Shown here piece after piece: positions 8,038-16,835 of a DNA stretch of 64,000 nucleotides. The position numbers and the translations under genes are program-made. Position 1 is the first letter of the stretch, and each line of letters opens with the position of its first letter. The stretch is from Paraburkholderia agricolaris (GTDB lineage Bacteria; Pseudomonadota; Gammaproteobacteria; Burkholderiales; Burkholderiaceae), in the NCBI RefSeq assembly GCF_009455635.1, contig NZ_QPER01000001.1, forward strand, positions 1,488,001 through 1,552,000, in the 5' to 3' direction. Below the pieces are notes generated by a model. The model was not told where the DNA came from. It did no database searches and saw nothing but the letters and a program-made list of their open reading frames with translations.

Positions 8038-10356
8038 TCAGGCCGCAACCGCATCGAGCTGTGCCGACGCTGTCAACAACACCGGAATCGACTTCGACGT
8101 CGGCGTGCCCGCGCCATCGGCGACCGAAGAGAGCGGTACCAGCGGATTCGTCTCCGGGTAGTAAGCCCCAAGACACCCACGCGGAATGTCGTACTCCACC
8201 AGCAGGAACCCGGCTGCGTGGCGCTCGATCCCGTCGGCCCATACGCTCGTGATATCCACGCGCTGACCCGCAGCAAAACCCAGCATCGCCAGATCGTCCT
8301 TGTTGGCGAACAGCACGCGGCGTTGCCCATACACGCCGCGATAACGATCGTCGAGACCGTAGATCGTCGTGTTGTACTGGTCGTGTGAACGCGTCGTCAT
8401 CAGGGTCATCAGGCGCTCGCCGTGCTCCGCGCGCGCCTGATGAATCGGCGTGTCGACGTCGATGGCGTGCACCAGGAATTGCGCCTTGCCGCTCGGCGTT
8501 TTCCAGATCCGCTCGCGCGACGCCACGCCCAGGTGAAAACCACCCGGGTGCTTCAGGCGTTCGTTGTAGTCCTGGAAGCCCTCGATCACCTGCGCGATGC
8601 CGTCGCGAATCAATGCATAGTCGGCTGCCTGAGCGAGCCAGTCGACTTTGCCGCTGCCGAGCGTGGCGTGCGCCATGCGCGCGACGATCGCAATCTCCGA
8701 CAACAGATTCTCCGAAGCCGGCTTGTTCATGCCGTACGAGATGTGCACCATGCTCATCGAATCCTCGACGCTCACGCCTTGCGCCACACCATTTTGCAGA
8801 TCGATTTCGGTGCGTCCGAGCGTCGGCAGAATCAGCGCATCGCGTCCGTGTATGAGGTGGCTGCGGTTCAGCTTGGTCGTGATGTGCACGGTCAGATCGC
8901 ATGAGCGCATGGCTTCCCATGTGCGCGGCGTGTCCGGCGTCGCGATCGAGAAATTGCCGCCGAGTCCGATGAACACCTTCACCTTGCCGTCGAGCATCGC
9001 CTGGATCGTGTTGACGACATCGAGACCGTGCTCGCGCGGCGGCTCGAAATCATAGACTTCGCCGAGCCGGTCAAGGAACGCCTGAGTGGGCCTTTCCTCG
9101 ATGCCGACCGTGCGGTCGCCCTGCACGTTCGAGTGGCCGCGCACCGGGCACAGGCCGGCGCCACGGCGGCCGATATTGCCGCGCATCATCATCAGGTTCG
9201 ACAGGATCTGCACCGTCGGCACGGAGTTCTTGTGCTGCGTGAGGCCCATGCCCCACGTCGAAATCACCGCGCGGCCCTTCACGTAGATATCGGCGAGCTT
9301 CAGCACGTCTTCAAACGGCACGCCCGATTCCGCGACGATGGTGTCCCAGCTTTCCGCGCGCAAGTCGTCGGCGAAGGCATCGAAGCCCACCGTGTGTTCG
9401 GCAATGAACGCGACGTCGAGCACGCGTTCGAGACCCGAGGCCAGCGCTTCGTCGTCGAGCTCGATCACGCGTTTGGCAACGCCCTTGATCAACGCGAAAT
9501 CGCCGCCCACTTTCGGCCGGATGAACACGGAGCTGATCTTCGTGCTGCCCATCGTGATCATCTCGACCGGATGCTGCGGGCTCGCAAAGCGCTCGAGCCC
9601 ACGCTCCTTCAGCGGATTGATCGACACGATGGTCGCGCCGCGCTTCGCGCACTCGCGCAGCTCGCCGAGCATGCGCGGATGGTTGGTCGCCGGATTCTGG
9701 CCGAAAATCAGCAGCGTATCGGCGTGCTCGAAATCGTCGAGCGTGACCGTACCCTTGCCGATGCCGACCGTGTGCGGCAAACCGCGGCTGGTCGCTTCGT
9801 GGCACATGTTCGAGCAATCGGGGAAGTTGTTGGTGCCGTACATGCGCACGAACAACTGGTACAGGAAGGCGGCTTCGTTGCTGGCGCGGCCCGACGTGTA
9901 GAAGGCGGCGCTGTCGGGATGGTCGAGGCGCTTGAGATGATCGGCGATCAGATCGAAGGCTTCGTCCCAGCCGATCGGCACATAGCGGTCGCGCACGGCG
10001 TCGTAGACGAGCGGATCGGTCAGGCGGCCGTGTTGTTCGAGCTCGTAATCCGACTGCGCCATCAGTTCTTCAACCGTGTGCGCTTCGAAAAAAGCCGGCG
10101 TCACGCGCTTGCTGGTCGCCTCGGCCGCCACGGCCTTGACGCCGTTTTCGCAGAACTCGAAGGTCGACGCATGCTCGCGGTCCGGCCACGCGCAACCCGG
10201 ACAGTCGAAGCCGTCCGGCTGATTCTGCTTGAACAGCATGCGGTAGTCGCCGCCCGTCACCTTTTCCTTGAGCAGGTTGAGGGCGACGTATTTGAGGGCG
10301 CCCCAGCCGGCGGCGGGGTGGGTATACGGTTCGATGCGAGCTTCGGGTTTCTTCAT
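8038..10356 (-). CDS. FdhF/YdeP-family molybdopterin oxidoreductase
   Basis: 772 residues from the ATG at 10356 (MKKPEARIEPY). An in-frame ATG at 10404 would add 16 residues and has a weak TAGG upstream. Near the N-terminus lie Cys52 and Cys55 in DCPGCAWPD and Cys69, the reduced cysteine set of YdeP-like proteins rather than a full formate-dehydrogenase iron-sulfur motif. The centre has YTSGRASNEAAFLYQLFVR and FGQNPATNHPRMLGE, typical of bis-MGD oxidoreductases, and a C-terminal dinucleotide-binding domain (TRSHDQYNTTIYG) follows. The substrate is unknown; YdeP in E. coli is linked to acid resistance. It is transcribed away from the MocR-type regulator, which is the obvious candidate controller. 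Confidence 0.9.
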   Translation of the reverse strand: MKKPEARIEPYTHPAAGWGALKYVALNLLKEKVTGGDYRMLFKQNQPDGFDCPGCAWPDREHASTFEFCENGVKAVAAEATSKRVTPAFFEAHTVEELMAQSDYELEQHGRLTDPLVYDAVRDRYVPIGWDEAFDLIADHLKRLDHPDSAAFYTSGRASNEAAFLYQLFVRMYGTNNFPDCSNMCHEATSRGLPHTVGIGKGTVTLDDFEHADTLLIFGQNPATNHPRMLGELRECAKRGATIVSINPLKERGLERFASPQHPVEMITMGSTKISSVFIRPKVGGDFALIKGVAKRVIELDDEALASGLERVLDVAFIAEHTVGFDAFADDLRAESWDTIVAESGVPFEDVLKLADIYVKGRAVISTWGMGLTQHKNSVPTVQILSNLMMMRGNIGRRGAGLCPVRGHSNVQGDRTVGIEERPTQAFLDRLGEVYDFEPPREHGLDVVNTIQAMLDGKVKVFIGLGGNFSIATPDTPRTWEAMRSCDLTVHITTKLNRSHLIHGRDALILPTLGRTEIDLQNGVAQGVSVEDSMSMVHISYGMNKPASENLLSEIAIVARMAHATLGSGKVDWLAQAADYALIRDGIAQVIEGFQDYNERLKHPGGFHLGVASRERIWKTPSGKAQFLVHAIDVDTPIHQARAEHGERLMTLMTTRSHDQYNTTIYGLDDRYRGVYGQRRVLFANKDDLAMLGFAAGQRVDITSVWADGIERHAAGFLLVEYDIPRGCLGAYYPETNPLVPLSSVADGAGTPTSKSIPVLLTASAQLDAVAA

Positions 10357-10526
10357 GATCTTGCGGCCGGATGTGGCCTGGACGAGGCTTTTATGCCGAT
10401 GCATGGAAGCCTACTGTGTTCCAAAAGCGCCGCAGCATACAGAAAATCGGAAAGAAGAGGGATACAGTTGCTTGATATTTGTCATAGACTGGCGTTCCCG
10501 CGCACGCGTTTGTTTGAGCCAGGTCC

Positions 10527-11963
10527 TTGAAACTGTACGAAAAACTCGCCGATGAAATGACCGAAGCCGTGCGCCGCGGCGTCTTCGCGGCGGGCGAGCG
10601 GATTCCGTCGGTGCGGCAGGCGAGCCTGCAGCACGGCGTCAGCATCAAGACCGTGCTGCACGCGTACGCGTTGCTGGAGAGCCGGGGGATTGTCGAGACC
10701 CGGCCGCAGTCGGGCTATTTCGTGCGCGACGCGGTAGCGACGGCGGCCGCGCTCGACGAGCCGCGTCTGAACCGCCAGCCGGCAGCCCATACGCCACCGG
10801 TCGCCGCTACGGTCGACGTGAGCCGCCTCGTGCTGTCGACCCTGCGCAGCATCCGCGCGCACGACGCCGTGCCGCTCGGCTCGCCGTACCCCGATCCGTC
10901 GCTGTTCCCGTGGCGGCGCATCAACCAGTACGCGAATGCGATCGCCCGGCGCCACGCGAGCTGGAATCTGATCGACGACCTGCCGCCCGGCAATCCCGAA
11001 TTGATCCGCCAGATCGCGCGGCGCTATGCCGAGAACGGTGTGCCGGTCGACCCGGACGAAATCGTCATTACGCTCGGCGCGACAGAGGCCATCAACCTCA
11101 GCTTGCAGGCGGTCGCGAGGCCAGGCGATACGGTTGCCGTCGAGTCGCCGACTTACTACGCGATGCTGCACGCCATCGAGCGTCTCGGCATGCGCGCTAT
11201 CGAAGTGGCGACGCATCCGGTCCACGGCATCGATATCGAGGCGCTGGCCGAGATCATCGGCCGGCAGAAGATCGCTGCGTGCATGGTGATGCCGAACTTT
11301 CAGAATCCACTCGGCTTCCAGATGCCGGACGGGCGCAAGCGGCAACTGGTCGAACTGCTCGCCGCGCACGAGATTCCTGCCATTGAGAACGATGTCTATC
11401 AGGAGCTGTACTTCGGCGAGGCGCGGCCGTCGACCCTGAAGAACTTCGATACGAAGGGGCTGGTGCTGCATTGCGCGTCGTTTTCGAAGAGCCTGACCGC
11501 GTCGTACCGGATCGGTTGGGCGATGCCTGGGCGCTATCGTGCGCAGGTCGAGAAGCTGAAGTTTCTCAACACGCTGACTACGCCTTCGGTGCCGCAAGTC
11601 GCCGTCGCCGATTATCTTCGGCAGGACGGTTACGACCGGCATCTGCGGCACGTGCGCAAGCTCTACCGGCAACAGGCGAGCATCATGATGGCGATGGTGC
11701 AGCGGTTTTTTCCGGCGGGCACACGCATGTCGACACCGCAAGGCGGCTACGTGCTGTGGGTGGAATTGCCCGAACGGGTCGATTCGATGCGGCTCTATCA
11801 GGCGGCACTCGCGCGCAGCATCACGATCGGGCCGGGCATGATGTTTTCGATGCGCGACGATTTTCGGCATTTCATCCGGCTCAATTACAGCTATCCGTGG
11901 ACGGCGCAGACCGAGGCGGCATTGAAGACACTGGGTGAACTGGTGGCGCAGATGGCTCGATAG
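10527..11963 (+). CDS. MocR/PdxR-type GntR regulator fused to an aminotransferase fold
   Basis: 478 residues. The N-terminal winged helix (about 1-75, with [19 protein letters not shown]) is of the GntR family. The rest is a fold-type I aminotransferase domain with the PLP-binding Lys near residue 321 in [14 protein letters not shown]. MocR-type proteins sense PLP or an amino-acid ligand and usually regulate a neighbouring divergent gene, here the molybdopterin oxidoreductase 170 bases away. I use the TTG at 10527, just after AGGTCC, because it keeps the first helix of the DNA-binding domain complete; the next in-frame ATG is 10557. Confidence 0.9.
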   Translation: MKLYEKLADEMTEAVRRGVFAAGERIPSVRQASLQHGVSIKTVLHAYALLESRGIVETRPQSGYFVRDAVATAAALDEPRLNRQPAAHTPPVAATVDVSRLVLSTLRSIRAHDAVPLGSPYPDPSLFPWRRINQYANAIARRHASWNLIDDLPPGNPELIRQIARRYAENGVPVDPDEIVITLGATEAINLSLQAVARPGDTVAVESPTYYAMLHAIERLGMRAIEVATHPVHGIDIEALAEIIGRQKIAACMVMPNFQNPLGFQMPDGRKRQLVELLAAHEIPAIENDVYQELYFGEARPSTLKNFDTKGLVLHCASFSKSLTASYRIGWAMPGRYRAQVEKLKFLNTLTTPSVPQVAVADYLRQDGYDRHLRHVRKLYRQQASIMMAMVQRFFPAGTRMSTPQGGYVLWVELPERVDSMRLYQAALARSITIGPGMMFSMRDDFRHFIRLNYSYPWTAQTEAALKTLGELVAQMAR

Positions 11964-12022
11964 CGTCGTGCCGGGCCGGGTTCGAGCCGGCCGAGTTTGA
12001 GCAAAGCGAGGAGACATTCACG

Positions 12023-12325
12023 ATGGAAGACAACGAACTCGATCCGGTGCTGCTCGCCATCCTGGCGCAGTTGTGGCGCGCGTATCAGGAAACGCCGGGC
12101 GGCGTGTGGTCGCTGGCCAAGCTTTCCAAGCAGGCCGACGTGCCCATGAGCGCCTTGCGGCGGCAGTTGACGGCGCTGACCGACGGCGGTCTGGTGGACA
12201 CCACGTTCAACGAGGAAGGCACCGGGACGGCGCGTCTGAGCGAGATTGGCCAGGGCTTGTGCGCGGAGCTGTTTGCTGACGGTGGTCCGGCGGACCCTGC
12301 TGACCCGCCGCCGCAGCTTCATTGA
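12023..12325 (+). CDS. small winged-helix transcriptional regulator (ArsR/MarR-like)
   Basis: 100 residues made almost entirely of a winged helix: [41 protein letters not shown] (helix-turn-helix), then a wing ending [18 protein letters not shown]. No metal-binding Cys cluster is visible, so a classic metal-sensing ArsR is unlikely. GAGGAGA lies about 9 bases before the ATG. It follows the MocR gene by 59 bases and may be co-transcribed. The target is unknown. Confidence 0.75.
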   Translation: MEDNELDPVLLAILAQLWRAYQETPGGVWSLAKLSKQADVPMSALRRQLTALTDGGLVDTTFNEEGTGTARLSEIGQGLCAELFADGGPADPADPPPQLH

Positions 12326-12452
12326 ATTGCAGCGCAATTCGCTGCGAGGACTTCGCGGCAGGCTCGGACGCTGATCTCGAACGGGTTTTTCGCTCACAAA
12401 GATACGAATTCCGTTATGGGCGAGATAACGGGAAATAATTTTTGCGCTGAAA

Positions 12453-12480
12453 TTGACCTTCGAATATGGCCCCTTATGCT
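12453..12480 (+). promoter_or_regulatory. sigma-70 promoter for the BMP-family gene
   Basis: TTGACC at 12453-12458 and TATGCT at 12475-12480 with a 16-base spacer. Transcription would start near 12487, giving a leader of about 57 bases that holds the GGAGAA ribosome site before the ATG at 12544. Read by eye. Confidence 0.55.
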
Positions 12481-12543
12481 GGTGCCTTGCCCGGGACACA
12501 GCCGCGCTGTGGCAGGCACCTGGAAACCCTTTTCGGAGAATTC

Positions 12544-13674
12544 ATGAAAGCAACGCTGGCGAGAGTGCTGAATCACTCACTGCGCATCAAAACCGTCCGG
12601 ACCGTTCTCGCCGCTGCGCTCGGCGCGTCCCTCGCGTTCAGCGCCGCGACGGCGGCCGCCGCGAGCGCACAGCCGCTTGGCATCGCCTTCGTCTACCTCG
12701 GCAATCCGGGCGACGCCGGCTGGACCTACGCGCACGAGCAGGGCGTGAAAGAGATCGAGGCGAAATTCGGCGACAAGATCAAGGTGACGCGCGTCGAGAA
12801 CGTACCGGAGTCGGCGGATTCGGAGCGGGTGTTTCGCGACCTGGCGTCCAAGGGCAACAAGATCGTGGTCGGTTCGAGCTTCGGCTTTCAGGATTTCGAA
12901 TTGAAGGTCGCCAAGGATTTTCCGGACGCCGTATTCGAGCATGCGACCGGCTACAAGAAGGCCGCCAACTTCGCCACCTATGACGTGCGGACCTATCAGA
13001 GCGCCTACCTGGCCGGGCTGGTCGCCGGTTATACGACGAAGTCGAACACACTTGGCTTTGTCGGCTCGGTACCGGTGCCGGAGGTAGTGCGCAACATCAA
13101 CGCGTTCACGATGGGCGCACGCTCGGTCAACCCGAATGCGCGCGTGAAGGTCGTGTGGATCAATAGCTGGTTCGATCCGGGCCGCGAGAAGCAGGCCGCC
13201 GAGACGCTGATCGGCCAGGGTGCCGACGTGCTGATCCAGAACACCGATTCGACGGCGACGATGCAGACGGCCGAGCAGAAGAAAGTGCATGCATTCGGTT
13301 GGGACTCCGACATGAAGAAGTTCGGGCCGAACGCGCAACTGGGTGCATGCGTGAGCAACTGGGGCGTGTACTACTCGCATCTGGTGCAGCAGGTGATGTC
13401 GGGTACGTGGAACAACTCGCCGGTATGGTGGGGGCTGAAAGAGAAGGCGATCGATCTGGCCGACATCAACACGGACGCGGTATCGCCGACGGCGCAAAAG
13501 GCGCTGAACCAGAAGCGCGACGACATCATCTCGGGCAAGTTCAATCCGTTTGCGGGTCCGATTACGGATCAATCCGGCGCGGTGAAGGTCGCCGCGGGCA
13601 AGTCGCTGAGCGATGCGGAACTGCTGCGCTTGAACTGGTTCGTGCAAGGGGTGGACGGGTCGCTGCCGAAGTAA
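12544..13674 (+). CDS. BMP-family ABC transporter substrate-binding protein
   Basis: 376 residues from the ATG at 12544, which has CGGAGAA just upstream. A long N-terminal signal region (LAAALGASLAFSAATAAAASA) leads to a periplasmic BMP/PnrA-type binding protein: GIAFVYLGNPGDAGWTYAHE, GSSFGFQDFELKVAKDFPD, GLVAGYTTKSNTLGFVG and NTDSTATMQTAEQKKVHAFGWD. There is no lipobox Cys, so it is soluble rather than a lipoprotein. Family members bind purine nucleosides or related compounds for ABC uptake. The permease and ATPase genes are not next to it. The following gene encodes a nucleoside-type deaminase, which supports a purine-related ligand. Confidence 0.9.
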   Translation: MKATLARVLNHSLRIKTVRTVLAAALGASLAFSAATAAAASAQPLGIAFVYLGNPGDAGWTYAHEQGVKEIEAKFGDKIKVTRVENVPESADSERVFRDLASKGNKIVVGSSFGFQDFELKVAKDFPDAVFEHATGYKKAANFATYDVRTYQSAYLAGLVAGYTTKSNTLGFVGSVPVPEVVRNINAFTMGARSVNPNARVKVVWINSWFDPGREKQAAETLIGQGADVLIQNTDSTATMQTAEQKKVHAFGWDSDMKKFGPNAQLGACVSNWGVYYSHLVQQVMSGTWNNSPVWWGLKEKAIDLADINTDAVSPTAQKALNQKRDDIISGKFNPFAGPITDQSGAVKVAAGKSLSDAELLRLNWFVQGVDGSLPK

Positions 13675-13720
13675 TTGATTGATCCGGTTACCTAACTATT
13701 ATTATTAAAGGAGATCGCCC

Positions 13721-14275
13721 GTGAGCCTTACCGTTCCGACCGATGCCGGCGCCGGCGCCGCAGGTGTGGCGCCGACTTATCCGCCGCAAGGTTTAACGCC
13801 GACCCACGAGCAGATCGTGCGGCATTTGCGGCATTCGAGCCGGGTAGCCGAACGGGCGACGCTGCTGGGGCATCATCCGTTCGGCGCGGTGCTGATCGGT
13901 CCGGATCAGGAGACCGTGTTGATGGAGCAGGGCAATGTCGACACGGTGAATCACGCCGAGTCGGTGCTGGCTCGCGTGGCGGCGCTGAACTTCACGCCGG
14001 AGTACTTGTGGAGCTGCACGCTGTACACATCGGTCGAGCCTTGCTGCATGTGCGCCGGCACGATGTATTGGGCCAACATCGGCCGCGTCGTGTTCGGCAT
14101 GACCGAGAAACGCCTGCTGGAGGCGACCGGCGATCACGCCGAAAATCCGACCATGAGCGTGGATTGCCGCTACGTGTTCGATCATTGCCAGAAGCTCGTC
14201 GAGGTGATCGGCCCGGTGGCCGAGGTGGAGGCGGAGGTGATGGCGGTGCAGCGGAGATTCTGGAGCGCGAGGTAG
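13721..14275 (+). CDS. zinc-dependent nucleoside/nucleobase deaminase (CDA/TadA-like)
   Basis: 184 residues from the GTG at 13721, preceded by AAAGGAGA. The zinc site is HAE in VDTVNHAESVLARVAAL plus PCCMC in TSVEPCCMCAGTMYWANIG, the paired motif of the cytidine/deoxycytidylate/guanine deaminase superfamily. The extended N-terminus of about 45 residues is Ala/Pro-rich and not needed for the fold. It lies 46 bases after the BMP binding protein on the same strand, so an uptake-then-deamination role in purine salvage is likely. TadA itself is unlikely because of the context and the substrate-loop sequence. Confidence 0.85.
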   Translation: MSLTVPTDAGAGAAGVAPTYPPQGLTPTHEQIVRHLRHSSRVAERATLLGHHPFGAVLIGPDQETVLMEQGNVDTVNHAESVLARVAALNFTPEYLWSCTLYTSVEPCCMCAGTMYWANIGRVVFGMTEKRLLEATGDHAENPTMSVDCRYVFDHCQKLVEVIGPVAEVEAEVMAVQRRFWSAR

Positions 14276-14277
14276 CG

Positions 14278-14832
14278 CTATTGCTCGTTCGTCGACGAGA
14301 GCATCGCCAGTCCGCAGAACCAGTCGCCACCGTGCGGCTGATATTTCCACCGCCCGGTGCTCTGCCTGATCACGGTGGAGCACTGGTCATTCACGACGAT
14401 CCCCGGATTTGCCGCGGTGCATCGCAGCATCGCGGTTTCGCTTTGCTGTAGCGCGGGCATGACAGCTTTGCGCCGGAGGTCGGGTTCCGCGGGGATATCC
14501 GGTGCGCCGGTTCGCATGCTTTCGATCAGCCGCTGCAACTCCTCGATTCGCGTCGCATACCACGTCCCCAGACACCCGGCGTCGCGGCAATTCGCTTCCC
14601 GCCACGCCCACTTGCTGTCACTGTCGGTGAGAAACGCGCGACGGTCGATGACCCGTCGCCGCGCTTTCCAGTACAGTTGTCCAAGCGTGTCATCGAGTTT
14701 CGAGAGCGCTGGGTCGTTGCAGATCATCCGTTCGGTGAGCGAGCGACCCCGGTTGCAGTCGAAGCTGGTAGCGTGAGCGGGCAGATACGTGAGCATCAGT
14801 GCGACGACAAGGAGGGGGCGGAAAATTTTCAT
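14278..14832 (-). CDS. LprI-like (DUF1311) secreted protein
   Basis: 184 residues from the ATG at 14832; longer in-frame starts would precede the signal peptide. MKIFRPLLVVALMLTYLPAHA is a clear signal peptide. The mature part has the Cys-rich LprI/DUF1311 pattern: FDCNRGRSLTERMICNDPALSKLDDTLGQLY and WREANCRDAGCLGTWYATRIEEL. LprI of mycobacteria inhibits lysozyme, but the function of most DUF1311 proteins is unknown. The stop codon is 2 bases from the end of the deaminase gene on the opposite strand. Confidence 0.85.
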   Translation of the reverse strand: MKIFRPLLVVALMLTYLPAHATSFDCNRGRSLTERMICNDPALSKLDDTLGQLYWKARRRVIDRRAFLTDSDSKWAWREANCRDAGCLGTWYATRIEELQRLIESMRTGAPDIPAEPDLRRKAVMPALQQSETAMLRCTAANPGIVVNDQCSTVIRQSTGRWKYQPHGGDWFCGLAMLSSTNEQ

Positions 14833-15003
14833 CGTGGTCTCGGCAGCGCATGGGTTTTTCATCCAACGGATGATCGGCCGGGTCGCCGGAGTACAGATGC
14901 CCGAGAACAGCGTGAGTTCGGGTGGGTGATTACCAAATCTTGCCTTGCACGGGCCACCCCCAGGACATGCGTGCCAATGCGGGACGCGAAAACGGGAGGA
15001 GCA

Positions 15004-15834
15004 ATGAAACGACACTTCATGCCATGGCTGTACGCGGCGGCCGGCCTGCTGGCCTTGCCCGCAGTGGCTTCAGCGCAGTCGCAGGCATACACGAACAGCA
15101 GCGTCAATGTGCGCGCCGGGCCTGCCAGAGACTATCCCGTCGTGACGCAGTTGCCGGGTGGGGTGCCCGTGACCGTGATGGGTTGTATCAGCGGTTACCA
15201 ATGGTGTGACGTCGCCGCGCCGAATCTGCGCGGCTGGGTCTATGCGGGGCGGCTCAGCTATCCCTATCAGGGCAGCAATGTGCCGGTGATGAGCTACGGC
15301 ACGGTGATCGGCCTGCCGATCGTGACCTTCTCGATCGGGACTTATTGGGGCAATTATTATCGCGGCCGGCCGTGGTACAACCAGCGCTCGCGTTGGGCGA
15401 ATCATCCGCCGCCTCCGCCGCCGAGACCCGGTGCGGGACGGCCGCCAGGAGGCCGTCCGCCAGGGAATGTGGGGGGCCGTCCGCCACCCGGGAATGTTGG
15501 CGGTCGCCCGCCAGGTAATCGGCCGCCGGGCAACGCGGGTGGCCGTCCACCGGGCAATGCAGGTGGCCGTCCGCCGGGCGGTCAGCCGCCGGGCAACGCG
15601 GGTGGCCGTCCACCGGGTGGTCAGCCACCGGGTAATGCGGGAGGCCGTCCGCCGGGTGGTCAGCCACCGGGTAATGCAGGTGGCCGTCCGCCGGGCGGTC
15701 AGCCGCCGGGCAATGCAGGAGGTCGTCCGCTAGGCGGGCGTCCACCGGGTGGCCAGCAAGGCGGTGGGAATAATCGCCCAGGCGGCCCCTCGCAGGGCGG
15801 CGGAGGCAGGCCCCCAGGAGGTGGAAACGGCTGA
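15004..15834 (+). CDS. secreted SH3b-domain protein with Gly-Pro-rich repeat tail
   Basis: 276 residues from the ATG at 15004, with GGAGGA 5 bases upstream. Signal peptide to about residue 24 (LLALPAVASAQ). An SH3b domain at about 27-85 has YTNSSVNVRAGPARDYPVVTQLP and GWVYAGRLSYPY, typical of cell-wall or periplasmic binding modules. A Tyr/Trp-rich linker follows, and then, from about residue 138, a tail built of GGRPPG, GNAGGRPPG and GGQPPGNAGGRPPG units. The tail is basic and surely disordered. It is divergent from the LprI-like gene, and both products are exported. Role unknown; envelope or peptidoglycan contact is a guess. Confidence 0.85.
   Translation: MKRHFMPWLYAAAGLLALPAVASAQSQAYTNSSVNVRAGPARDYPVVTQLPGGVPVTVMGCISGYQWCDVAAPNLRGWVYAGRLSYPYQGSNVPVMSYGTVIGLPIVTFSIGTYWGNYYRGRPWYNQRSRWANHPPPPPPRPGAGRPPGGRPPGNVGGRPPPGNVGGRPPGNRPPGNAGGRPPGNAGGRPPGGQPPGNAGGRPPGGQPPGNAGGRPPGGQPPGNAGGRPPGGQPPGNAGGRPLGGRPPGGQQGGGNNRPGGPSQGGGGRPPGGGNG
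15438..15760 (+). repeat. in-frame tandem repeats encoding GGRPPG/GGQPPGNA units
   Basis: The DNA repeats a 39-base unit (GGTGGTCAGCCACCGGGTAA and the following GGCCGTCCGCC part) at least four times, with shorter GGCCGTCCGCCGGG copies before it. Unit lengths are multiples of three, so copy-number change would lengthen or shorten the tail without a frameshift. Confidence 0.85.
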
Positions 15835-15842
15835 GGCATCCG

Positions 15843-15861
15843 GGGCCGGTCTATCCGGCCC
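15843..15861. terminator. possible hairpin between convergent genes
   Basis: GGGCCGG, five-base loop TCTAT, then CCGGCCC, in the 38-base gap between the repeat protein and the convergent LysR gene. There is no U-tract, so intrinsic termination is doubtful. Confidence 0.3.
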
Positions 15862-15872
15862 ACACGTGCTCC

Positions 15873-16739
15873 TCAGTACGCCGCGTTCAGAAACGCCGAG
15901 CTGACGGCTCGCAAGGTTTCCTGCGAGCGTGGATCGCTCAGCCGCGTATGCAATACCACCTTCGAGGTCGGCAGCGGCGGCAGGCCGAGTTGCTCGCCGA
16001 CCTCGATCGCGCCTGCCGGCGCCACGCGCTGCGCCAGTGCGGCGACGGCAAGTCCCGCGCTGACGGCGGCGCCCACCGCCATCACGCCACCGCCGACGAA
16101 TACCTCGGTCCACGCGATCCCGGCCGTATCGAGCGCATCCGTCGCAATCGCGCGAATCCCGCACGGCGCAGCGAGCGTCGCGAGCCTCAGCGGCTGCCCC
16201 TCGCGATGTTGCCAGCCCGGCGCGGCGAACCAGCCAAGCCGCTCCTCGGCCAGCAGTTGTCCATCGCGGCGATCGCCCTCGCGGCGGCCGATTGCCGCGT
16301 CCACTTCACCCCGCTCGAACCACGCGAGCACGTCGCGCGACGCGGCAATGCGTACCTCGATGACGAGCAGCGGATCGTAAGTCGCGAGCCGTCCCAGCAG
16401 GGCCGGCAGATTCGGCCCGGCCACGTGATCGCTGATGCCCAGCTTGAGCCGGCGTTCCGGCGTGTCGGCGGCGCTTCCCGCCAGGGCGCGTTCATGAGCC
16501 AGCAGCAATTGCCGGGCAGCGCCGATGAACACATCACCGCGCGGCGAGAGTCTGACCACTCGCGGCGTGCGCTCCAGCAAGCGGTAGCCCAGACGCTCTT
16601 CAAGTCGTTTGAGCTTGAGGCTCATCGCGGCTTGTGAGGTGTCCATGACTTCGGCCGCGCGCGTGAAACTGCCGAGATCCGCCACCAGCACGAAGGCCTG
16701 GATCGCATCCAGATCGAGAGGACGGGAGAGGGTTGGCAT
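15873..16739 (-). CDS. LysR-family transcriptional regulator
   Basis: 288 residues. The N-terminal helix-turn-helix is typical (LDLDAIQAFVLVADLGSFTRAAEVMDTSQAAMSLKLKRLEERLG), and an effector-binding domain follows (RRLKLGISDHVAGPNLPALLGRL). It is divergent from the DUF4865 gene, with 96 bases between the starts, and a palindrome lies in that gap. LysR proteins usually control the divergent neighbour. The inducer is unknown. Confidence 0.92.
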   Translation of the reverse strand: MPTLSRPLDLDAIQAFVLVADLGSFTRAAEVMDTSQAAMSLKLKRLEERLGYRLLERTPRVVRLSPRGDVFIGAARQLLLAHERALAGSAADTPERRLKLGISDHVAGPNLPALLGRLATYDPLLVIEVRIAASRDVLAWFERGEVDAAIGRREGDRRDGQLLAEERLGWFAAPGWQHREGQPLRLATLAAPCGIRAIATDALDTAGIAWTEVFVGGGVMAVGAAVSAGLAVAALAQRVAPAGAIEVGEQLGLPPLPTSKVVLHTRLSDPRSQETLRAVSSAFLNAAY

Positions 16740-16755
16740 ATTGAAATTTTATTGC

Positions 16756-16775
16756 AGATATAAATCACCATATCT
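16756..16775. promoter_or_regulatory. candidate LysR operator (AGATAT-N8-ATATCT)
   Basis: A perfect six-base inverted repeat around AAATCACC in the short AT-rich gap between the divergent LysR and DUF4865 genes. Dyads of this kind, related to the T-N11-A pattern, are the usual binding sites of LysR proteins. It sits 17 bases from the LysR start and 61 from the DUF4865 start. Confidence 0.55.
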
Positions 16776-16835
16776 TGCTGTAATGATCGCACCGGCGCAA
16801 GCTCGTCATCAGTCAAAACCAGGAAGGAGTTCGTC

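Noticed and set aside
10357..10526. Direct repeats as a defined MocR operator
   Set aside because: Only short GTTCC-like similarities were visible; not strong enough to give coordinates.
13721..14275. Calling the deaminase tadA
   Set aside because: The protein has a long extra N-terminus and follows a nucleoside-binding protein gene. The context fits small-molecule deamination better, although the zinc motifs alone cannot separate them.
15438..15760. CRISPR-like regular repeats
   Set aside because: The units are contiguous with no spacers, in frame, and encode the Gly-Pro tail of an exported protein.
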